Notes under the pieces: generated by a model
Database searches by the model: none
What the model was told of the DNA's origin: nothing
What the model saw: the letters and a program-made list of their open reading frames with translations, nothing else
Position numbers and translations under genes: made by a program
Assembly (NCBI RefSeq): GCF_900108335.1
Contig: NZ_FNVT01000003.1
Span: forward strand, 849,563-913,562
Source of the DNA: Nonomuraea solani
GTDB lineage: Bacteria > Actinomycetota > Actinomycetes > Streptosporangiales > Streptosporangiaceae
Length of the DNA: 64,000 nucleotides
Reading direction: 5' to 3'
Shown here: piece by piece, positions 58,149 to 64,000 of the stretch
Layout of the letters: each line of letters begins with the position of its first letter
Numbering within the stretch: the stretch's first letter is position 1

Positions 58149-59573
58149 GTGCCGGAGAACCCCGTGCCGGAGAGCAAGGACAGGGAGGACGTGCGGGTGG
58201 TGTCGGAGGCTCGCACGAAACCCCTGGATCTCGCGCGGCGGCACGGGTGGTTCCTCGCGGTCCTCGGGCTCGGCGCCCTGCTGCGGGTCCTGGCCATGCT
58301 CGGCTACCGGCCCGCGCTGTGGTTCCCCGACTCCTACACCTACATCGTCACGGTCTTCAAACCCAGCCCCGACCTGGTGCGGCCGGCCGGCTACTCGCTG
58401 TTCCTGAAGCTCCTGGAGCCGCTGCACGCCTTCGGCGCGGTCACGGCGGTCCAGCACCTGCTCGGCCTGGCCACCGGGGTGCTCGTCTACCGGGCCGCGC
58501 GCCGGGCGCCCCGGTGGGCGGCGACGCTGGCCACGGTGCCGGTGCTGCTGGACGCGTACCAGGTCGAGCTGGAGCACCTGCTGGTCTCGGACACGCTGTT
58601 CATGTTCCTGGTCGTGGCCGCCGTCGCGCTGAGCACGACCCTGCGGCCGGCCACGGTCGTGGCCGTCGGGCTGCTGCTGGCCGCCGCCACGCTCACCAGG
58701 ACCATCGGCCAGCCGCTCATCGTGGTGCTGGCGGCCTGGTTCGTGCTGCGCGGGCGGTTCCGGCTGACGGGCGTGCTGCTCGCGGCCGCGCTGGTGCCGG
58801 TGATCGCGTACGGCGGCTGGTTCTACGCCGTCCACCACCGCGCCGGCATCGTGGGCGCGAACGGCGTCTTCCTGTACGCCCGCACGATGTCCTTCGCCGA
58901 CTGCGCCAAGATGAACCCGCCGGCCGACCTGCGCGTCCTGTGCGACCCGCGCCCGCCGGAGCGGCGGCCGCCCTCCCAGGAGTACATCTGGGCCAAGGAC
59001 TCCCCCCTCGTGCTGCGGCCCGGGATCACGTTCACGAAGGAGAACGACGACCTGGCGGCCAGGTTCGCGACGCTGGCGATCACCGCGCAGCCGCTCGACT
59101 ACGCCGCCTCGGTGCTGACCGAGCTGGGCCGCACGTTCACCTGGGGCCGCCCGGTCTACCCGGATCCCGAGATCTACGCCTATTACCAGTTCCCGGTGAC
59201 CGAGCCAGGACCTCCTGGGCGCTATCCCGCGCAGGTCGGCGCCGAGTATGCCAAGCTCTACGAGCAGGGTGCGATCGGCACGGAGATCGTCGAGCCTTAC
59301 GCCGGCTGGCTGCGGGCCTACCAGAGCATGGTGCGACTGCCCGGCCCGCTGCTCCTGGGAGTCCTGCTCGTGCCGCCGGTGGTGGCGATCGTCCGCAGGC
59401 GCCTCTCGGGGCCTCCGGCCTGGCTGGTGCCCTGGGCGACAGGCGTCGTGCTGCTGATCACCCCGGCCGCGGCCGCCGAGTTCGACTACCGCTACGTGCT
59501 GCCGGCCGTACCCCTGGCCTGTCTGGCGGCGGCGCAGAGCCTCAGGTCAGAGGAGCTCCAGCGGTCCCGCTAG
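58149..59573 (+). CDS. Polytopic GT-C-like membrane protein
   Basis: A 474-residue protein with an acidic N-terminal tail, then about ten transmembrane segments with an early luminal WFPDSYTYIVTVFKPSPDLVRPAGYSLFLKLL. The Asp in the first loop is the usual GT-C position. A large periplasmic insert follows (about 230-380). It is a probable glycan polymerase or glycosyltransferase using polyprenyl-linked sugars. Start 58149 is favoured by the upstream hexamer; 58128 is possible. Confidence 0.7.
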   Translation: MPENPVPESKDREDVRVVSEARTKPLDLARRHGWFLAVLGLGALLRVLAMLGYRPALWFPDSYTYIVTVFKPSPDLVRPAGYSLFLKLLEPLHAFGAVTAVQHLLGLATGVLVYRAARRAPRWAATLATVPVLLDAYQVELEHLLVSDTLFMFLVVAAVALSTTLRPATVVAVGLLLAAATLTRTIGQPLIVVLAAWFVLRGRFRLTGVLLAAALVPVIAYGGWFYAVHHRAGIVGANGVFLYARTMSFADCAKMNPPADLRVLCDPRPPERRPPSQEYIWAKDSPLVLRPGITFTKENDDLAARFATLAITAQPLDYAASVLTELGRTFTWGRPVYPDPEIYAYYQFPVTEPGPPGRYPAQVGAEYAKLYEQGAIGTEIVEPYAGWLRAYQSMVRLPGPLLLGVLLVPPVVAIVRRRLSGPPAWLVPWATGVVLLITPAAAAEFDYRYVLPAVPLACLAAAQSLRSEELQRSR

Positions 59574-59695
59574 AAAGAGTTTGGCGATGATATTCCACCT
59601 AATGTCCGGCTCTGAGTATGCTGTGCGGCGGAAACATCACGCCCGGGTCACGGTCGTTCCCCGCGGTCATGGCCCGAGCCACGCCGTGCGTGACC

Positions 59696-59701
59696 TAGTC
59701 T
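59696..59701 (+). promoter_or_regulatory. -10-like TAGTCT before the LCP gene
   Basis: This would start transcription near 59708, after the in-frame GTG at 59703, which supports ATG 59760 with its AGGGGG site as the true start. Confidence 0.4.
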
Positions 59702-59759
59702 CGTGGCGCGGAGCGACCAAGCCGGCGCGTCAGGCGCGAGGACTGAGGCCAGGGGGCGT

Positions 59760-61403
59760 ATGAGCGACTACAGGGGCATGCCACCGGGTGATCCCGGGCA
59801 GGGTCACAGGTCGGCTCCTCCGCAACCGGGCAGCAGGATGGCACGTCGAGCGGCGGCCGCCGCCGGAACACCGCCGCCACCGCCCGCCGACCGCCCCCCG
59901 CGCGGTCATCGCTCCGGCGGCGACGGTCAGGGCAAGATGCGCGTGCTGGCCTGGATCAGCATCGGCCTCACCACGGCGATGGTGGCGGGGCTGCTGACCG
60001 TCTACACGCTCATGCGCGACACCTTCGGCAACATCACCGAGAAGAGCGTCAAAGAGGACATCATCAACCCGCGTCCTCCGGAAACGGGCGCGCTCAACGT
60101 GCTCCTCGTCGGCTCCGACACGCGGGCGGGCAAGGGCAACGCCCGATATGGCCAGAAGCTGGCCAGGGAGGCCGACGCGGGCGGCAAGCGCACCGACACG
60201 ATCATTCTCATGCACATCTCGCCCAACCGGGACAAGGCCCGTCTGATCAGCTTCCCGCGCGACTCCATGGTGCAGATCCCGAAGTGCAAGAACGAGGCCA
60301 CCAAACAGGTGATGGCCCCGCGTCGCGACATGATCAACTCAGCCTACAACTCCGGCGGAGTCGCCTGCACCATCTCGACGATCGAGACCCTCACCCAGAT
60401 CCGCATCAACCACTTCGTCGAGGTGGACTTCAGCGGCTTCAAGAACATCGTCGACGCGCTCGGCGGCATCGAGGTCTGCCTGAAGTCGGGCGTCAACGAC
60501 AAGGACTCCAAGCTGGTCCTGCCGCCCGGCAAGAGCCTGCTGAACGGCGAGAAGGCCCTGGGATTCGTACGCCTGCGCAAATACGGCGACAACAGCGACA
60601 TCCAGCGCATCAGGCGCCAGCAGATCTTCCTGAGCAAGGTCGTCGCCAAGGCCACCAGCAGCGACCTGCTCACCGATCTGGGCCGCCTCAGGGAGTTCAT
60701 CGGGGCCGCGGCGAGCTCGGTCACCATGGACCCCGAGCTGGCGAACGACACCGAGCGGCTCATCGAGATCGCCACCAGCGCCAGGGAGATGACGGCCGGC
60801 GGCGTCCAGTTCACCACGGTCCCGTGGGGCGCCGACCCCGCCGATCCCAACCGCGTGGTCTGGAAGGAACCGGACGCCACCCAGCTGTTCACCGCGATCA
60901 AGACCGACACCGAGGTCACCGTCGCGGCGCCGAGCGCCAGTGCGAGCGCCAAGCCCAAGGTCACGATCAAGCCGGAGCAGGTACGCGTCCAGGTCCTCAA
61001 CGGCACCAAGACCTTCGGCAAGGCCCGCGAGGTCGCCGACGAGCTGGTCAAACAGGGCTTCACCGTCGTGGAGCTGGGCAACTACGAGGCCGCGGGCGGC
61101 GCGAGCGTGGCGAAGAGCGAGGTCCACTACGCCAAGACGATCGAGTCGGCGGCCGACCACGCGAGCACGCTGGCCGGCGCGGTCCTGCCGAAGCCGGCCG
61201 CCGCGTCGGGCAAGGTCAAGGCGACCAACGCGCAGCCGTACGCGTCGACGGTGCCCGCCGCGGCGGGAGCGCCCGCCAAGGGCACCCCGGTGATGCAGCT
61301 CGTCGTCGGTGAGGACTTCGACTCGGTCAAGGTGACCAAGCTGCCCGACAGCGTCAGCAAGAGTTCGATCACCGCGTCCGAGCAGAAGAACGTGTGCACC
61401 TGA
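59760..61403 (+). CDS. LytR-CpsA-Psr (LCP) family wall-glycopolymer ligase
   Basis: A 547-residue protein with a Pro/Gly-rich cytoplasmic N terminus and a TM at about 61-85. The LCP domain (about 105-290) has NVLLVGSDTR, RTDTIILMHISP, LISFPRDSMVQIP, INHFVEVDFSGFKNIVDALGGIEVC and RQQIFLSKV. A C-terminal LytR_C domain is also present (VRVQVLNGT...VADELVKQGF). LCP enzymes move lipid-linked glycopolymers onto peptidoglycan. The position inside the glycan region fits attachment of its product. Confidence 0.93.
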   Translation: MSDYRGMPPGDPGQGHRSAPPQPGSRMARRAAAAAGTPPPPPADRPPRGHRSGGDGQGKMRVLAWISIGLTTAMVAGLLTVYTLMRDTFGNITEKSVKEDIINPRPPETGALNVLLVGSDTRAGKGNARYGQKLAREADAGGKRTDTIILMHISPNRDKARLISFPRDSMVQIPKCKNEATKQVMAPRRDMINSAYNSGGVACTISTIETLTQIRINHFVEVDFSGFKNIVDALGGIEVCLKSGVNDKDSKLVLPPGKSLLNGEKALGFVRLRKYGDNSDIQRIRRQQIFLSKVVAKATSSDLLTDLGRLREFIGAAASSVTMDPELANDTERLIEIATSAREMTAGGVQFTTVPWGADPADPNRVVWKEPDATQLFTAIKTDTEVTVAAPSASASAKPKVTIKPEQVRVQVLNGTKTFGKAREVADELVKQGFTVVELGNYEAAGGASVAKSEVHYAKTIESAADHASTLAGAVLPKPAAASGKVKATNAQPYASTVPAAAGAPAKGTPVMQLVVGEDFDSVKVTKLPDSVSKSSITASEQKNVCT

Positions 61404-61438
61404 CGCTCCAAGTTCCCTGTGTAACCGGGCATTCTGGG

Positions 61439-61454
61439 CTGTCCCGGGGGACAG
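61439..61454 (+). terminator. Short hairpin after the LCP gene
   Basis: CTGTCC and GGACAG flank CGGG, 36 nt past the LCP stop. It has a 6-bp stem and no T tract. Confidence 0.35.
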
Positions 61455-61575
61455 GACCCGCGAGGCGGGATAGTCTGTTTCGGGTCGGCGACGCAGCGCG
61501 ACACGGCACCGTAAGGTCTGCTGATCGTGTTCTCGTCGTGTTCCCCGGCCCCGAGCGAAGCTGAGCGACTCCCCT

Positions 61576-62793
61576 GTGTCTGACACCAGATCGTCCCCAC
61601 CGGTCACGACCCCGCGGAGCCCTGACGAGGGCGGCCCCGCTGACACGGGGGCTCGCTGGCCGCTACCGGAGGAGACCTTCTGGAGCGAGGCCACCGACCC
61701 GCACGGAGTCGCCCCGGGCGAGCGGACCGCCCCTCAGGCGGCGGTGGCCGCGCCGCCCGCCGAGCAGCCGGAGCCGCAGCGCCGGCCCGAGCCGCCCAAG
61801 CGTAAGCGCGACCCCTATCTCGACAACGTCAAGTTCGTCCTGATCGCGCTCGTGGTGGTCGGCCACTCGCTGGTGCCGACGCTCGCGGCCGACTCCTCCA
61901 GGGCCCTCTACATCTTCATCTACGTCTTCCACATGCCGCTGTTCACGCTGCTCAGTGGCTACCTGTCCAGAAATTTCTGGAACTCCAACGCGAAGACCAA
62001 CAAGCTGGTCGACACGTTCCTGGTCCCCTACGTGATCGTCGAGGTCGGCTACGCCGCGCTGCGCTTCTCGCTGGGCCAGAAGTGGAGCCTGACGATCATC
62101 GATCCGGCCTGGCTCAACTGGTATCTGCTGGCGCTGCTGTTCTGGCGGTTGTCCACACCGGTGTGGAAGCGGATGAAATATCCGGTCCCGGTGGCGATCG
62201 CGATCTATCTGTTCGCCGGGTTCTCCCAGATCACCGGCGACTTCAGCATGGACCGGTTCTTCGGCCTGATGCCGTTCTTCGTGATCGGCCTGGTCATGCA
62301 GCCCGAGCACTTCGAGATGCTGAACCGGCGCTGGATCAAGATCGCCTCGGTGGTCACGCTCCTCGGCGCGGCGGCGGTGGCCATCCTCATCGCCGGCCGG
62401 GCGAAGCTCGGCCCGCTCTACTTCAAGGAGAGCTACCAGGACCTCGACCTGTCCTGGTACATGGGCATCGGCCTGCGCACCGGGCTGCTGGTCTGCGCGC
62501 TGGCCATGTGCTTCGCGGTGCTGGCGCTGGTGCCCAGGGGCGAGACGTGGTACTCCGATCTCGGCACCCGCACGCTCTACTGCTACCTGCTGCACGGCAT
62601 CCCGGTCCTGATCGCCAAGGAGATGGGCTGGCTGGAGCTCCCGTGGCTGCACGGGCCGCTCGGCGTGCTGGCGATCAGCTCGACGTGCTTCGCGCTGGCG
62701 ATCGTGCTGTGCCTGCCGGAGACCCGCACCGTTTTCAAGTGGGTGCTGGAGCCCCGGCTGGTCTGGCTCTATCGCCGCCCCTCACGAAGTTAA
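61576..62793 (+). CDS. Acyltransferase-3 family membrane protein
   Basis: A 405-residue protein with an 80-residue Pro-rich cytoplasmic N terminus, then PYLDNVKFVLIALVVVGHSLVP, where the His is the conserved acyltransferase-3 residue. About ten TM segments follow (FHMPLFTLLSGYLSR, LFAGFSQITGDFSMDRFFGLMPFFVIGL, YCYLLHGIPVL). It would O-acetylate a surface glycan. GTG 61576 has no clear ribosome-binding site. Confidence 0.88.
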   Translation: MSDTRSSPPVTTPRSPDEGGPADTGARWPLPEETFWSEATDPHGVAPGERTAPQAAVAAPPAEQPEPQRRPEPPKRKRDPYLDNVKFVLIALVVVGHSLVPTLAADSSRALYIFIYVFHMPLFTLLSGYLSRNFWNSNAKTNKLVDTFLVPYVIVEVGYAALRFSLGQKWSLTIIDPAWLNWYLLALLFWRLSTPVWKRMKYPVPVAIAIYLFAGFSQITGDFSMDRFFGLMPFFVIGLVMQPEHFEMLNRRWIKIASVVTLLGAAAVAILIAGRAKLGPLYFKESYQDLDLSWYMGIGLRTGLLVCALAMCFAVLALVPRGETWYSDLGTRTLYCYLLHGIPVLIAKEMGWLELPWLHGPLGVLAISSTCFALAIVLCLPETRTVFKWVLEPRLVWLYRRPSRS

Positions 62794-62849
62794 GCGGCCG
62801 TTCCACCCGCATTAACGCCTTTGACCTGGTAGGCGCGGAGCATCGACAC

Positions 62850-63812
62850 ATGCGCGCATGTGTCGCCACGACCGTCCATCATCCCGAGGACGCCCGGATC
62901 ATGCATCGGCAGATCCGGGCCCTGCTCGACGCGGGCCACGAGGTGACCTACGTCGCGCCCTTCACCTATTTCAACGTGACCCCGGCCATGGGACTCACCG
63001 CGGTCGACGTGGCCCGCAACGCCACCTACAGCCGGGCGCGCACCGCGCTGCGACGCGGCGTGCGGGGCGCGGACCTGCTCATCGTGCACGACCACCGGCT
63101 GCTGCGGGCGCTGCCCTACCGGCGCCCGCCGGTCGTCTGGGACGTACGCGAACAGGTGACCCCCCGGAGTCTCGCCCGGGCCGAACGGCGCCACCAGGTG
63201 ATCACGCCCGCGGTGGTCCCGGAGGCGACCCTGGTGTCAGCCAGTCCTCCCCCTCCCGGCGACACCAGGGTCGTCCACATCGGCCGTCTGTCGGCCGAGC
63301 GCGGCGTGACGGAGCTGATCGGCCTGGCCGAGCGCCTGGTCCCGCACGGCATCAGGCTCGACCTGATCGGCGCCGCGGCCCGCGACGTCCGGCCGCTGCT
63401 GCGGGACGCGCAGCGGGTGGGGCTGCTCGACTGGTTCGGGTACGTGCCCAACCGGCACGCCCTGCGCATGGCCGAGGGCGCGCTGGCCGGTCTCTCCCTG
63501 GCCGACGACACGGTGCGGACGCTGCCCACGAAGATCATGGACTACATGGGCCGCGGCCTGCCGGTGATCACGACCCCACAGGGCGCCTCACTGGTCGAGG
63601 GGGCCGGTTGCGGGCTCGTGGTGCCCCTGGACGTGGACGCGGCGCTGAACGCCGTACTGGACCTCAAGGAGGACCCGGCACGGCGGGTGAAGCTGGGCGC
63701 GCTGGGCCACACGGAGGCCCGCCTGCGCCACCACTGGCCCGACCACGCCGCGGCCTTCGTCCGCCGCGCCGAGTCCTGGGCGGGCGTGACCAGACACGCC
63801 CTGGCCGTCTAG
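62850..63812 (+). CDS. GT4-like glycosyltransferase (short form)
   Basis: A 320-residue GT-B protein with N-terminal HPEDARIMHRQIRALLDAGHEVTYVAPF, DLLIVHDHRLL, then HIGRLSAERGVTELIGLAERL, WFGYVPNRHALRMAEGALAGLSL and KIMDYMGRGLPVITT. It is shorter than typical members because the N-terminal half is compact. GGAG lies about 10 nt before ATG 62850. Confidence 0.82.
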   Translation: MRACVATTVHHPEDARIMHRQIRALLDAGHEVTYVAPFTYFNVTPAMGLTAVDVARNATYSRARTALRRGVRGADLLIVHDHRLLRALPYRRPPVVWDVREQVTPRSLARAERRHQVITPAVVPEATLVSASPPPPGDTRVVHIGRLSAERGVTELIGLAERLVPHGIRLDLIGAAARDVRPLLRDAQRVGLLDWFGYVPNRHALRMAEGALAGLSLADDTVRTLPTKIMDYMGRGLPVITTPQGASLVEGAGCGLVVPLDVDAALNAVLDLKEDPARRVKLGALGHTEARLRHHWPDHAAAFVRRAESWAGVTRHALAV

Positions 63813-63907
63813 ACCCGTTTCCCGCACGTCACCCCGATTTCTCTTGGAGGAAGGGGAGGCGGAGAGGCCGGTTCGCCTGTGACGATGCAGCGCATGCGGA
63901 GAGTCGG

Positions 63908-64000
63908 CTAGGGACGGTCGAGGTCGAAGGCGACGTCTCCGAGCCGGATCGTGCGCACGCGCGGGTCCTCGATGAGCTTGCGCAGCTTCCCGATCGAGGT
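63908..64000 (-). CDS. C-terminal end of an unidentified gene
   Basis: An open minus-strand frame enters from the right edge and ends at TAG 63908-63910. It codes 30 residues including KLRKLIEDPRVRTIRLGD and ending FDLDRP. Codon use looks coding. The fragment is too short to assign. It converges on the glycosyltransferase gene. Confidence 0.55.
   Translation of the reverse strand, partial: TSIGKLRKLIEDPRVRTIRLGDVAFDLDRP

Overview
The window is very GC-rich, densely coded DNA from an actinomycete. Its gene order matches the conserved actinobacterial core: secA, an orphan LuxR-type response regulator, hpf, comF, lpqB-mtrB-mtrA, then ahcY, a cation efflux gene, an SIS-domain gene, trm112, manB, DUF3499, an Rv3259-like gene, whiB, fbiA-fbiB and manC. 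WhiB, MtrAB-LpqB, coenzyme F420 genes and a SpoIIM-like protein fit a sporulating, filamentous actinomycete. Streptosporangiales (a Nonomuraea-like organism) is my inference from gene order and composition, not something the sequence proves.

Layout. 1-5.2 kb: the end of a GlcNAc-type PTS permease, an Rv3235-family gene, SecA and a small membrane protein. 5.2-9.9 kb: a YcaQ-like DNA glycosylase, a repeat-bearing spacer, the response regulator, the hibernation factor and ComF. 9.9-14 kb: lpqB-mtrB-mtrA on the minus strand. 14.3-21.9 kb: a tightly overlapping plus-strand operon (GPDPase-like membrane protein, DUF4129, DUF4350, MoxR, DUF58), then a divergent SpoIIM/RDD pair. 21.9-25.7 kb: two tandem secreted LVIVD beta-propellers and a divergent DUF305 lipoprotein. 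25.7-32.9 kb: two different S-adenosylhomocysteine hydrolases, a short MerR protein, CDF efflux, and the SIS, Trm112, ManB and DUF3499 genes. 33-38 kb: an Rv3259-like protein, a small epimerase/VOC/DUF1905 group, whiB, and a membrane protein with a very long Gln/Pro/Gly/Tyr tail. 38.3-45.7 kb: fbiA-fbiB, a chitin/cellulose-type LPMO, a binding-protein/VWA fusion and fbiC. 45.8-63.8 kb: an AlkA-like glycosylase followed by a large cell-surface glycan region with ManC, four glycosyltransferases of the GT4 or GT2 type, two LPG-synthase-like flippase-fold proteins, a methyltransferase, an SPFH plus zinc-ribbon pair, two GT-C-type membrane proteins, an LCP ligase and an acyltransferase. A minus-strand gene is cut at the right edge.

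How the parts fit. ManB and ManC would supply GDP-mannose to the glycosyltransferases. The multi-pass proteins and the LCP protein would export the glycan and attach it to the wall, while SecA, LpqB and MtrAB belong to the same envelope biology. FbiA, FbiB and FbiC provide most of the F420 pathway within 7.5 kb. No rRNA, tRNA, CRISPR array, insertion sequence, phage gene or classical defence system was seen.

The most notable observations are regulatory. Many genes without a Shine-Dalgarno sequence have a -10-like hexamer 6-7 nt before the start codon, which suggests leaderless mRNAs. One of these would translate a 9-codon peptide whose stop overlaps the start of the YcaQ gene. The LPMO promoter carries an exact AGGAAAGTTTCCT palindrome, and several other unassigned palindromes sit at promoters. 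Protein-level oddities are the twin SAH hydrolases, the prion-like membrane-protein tail and the duplicated LVIVD genes. I found no clearly new multi-gene system; the glycan region and the SPFH/zinc-ribbon module are the best candidates for something undescribed.
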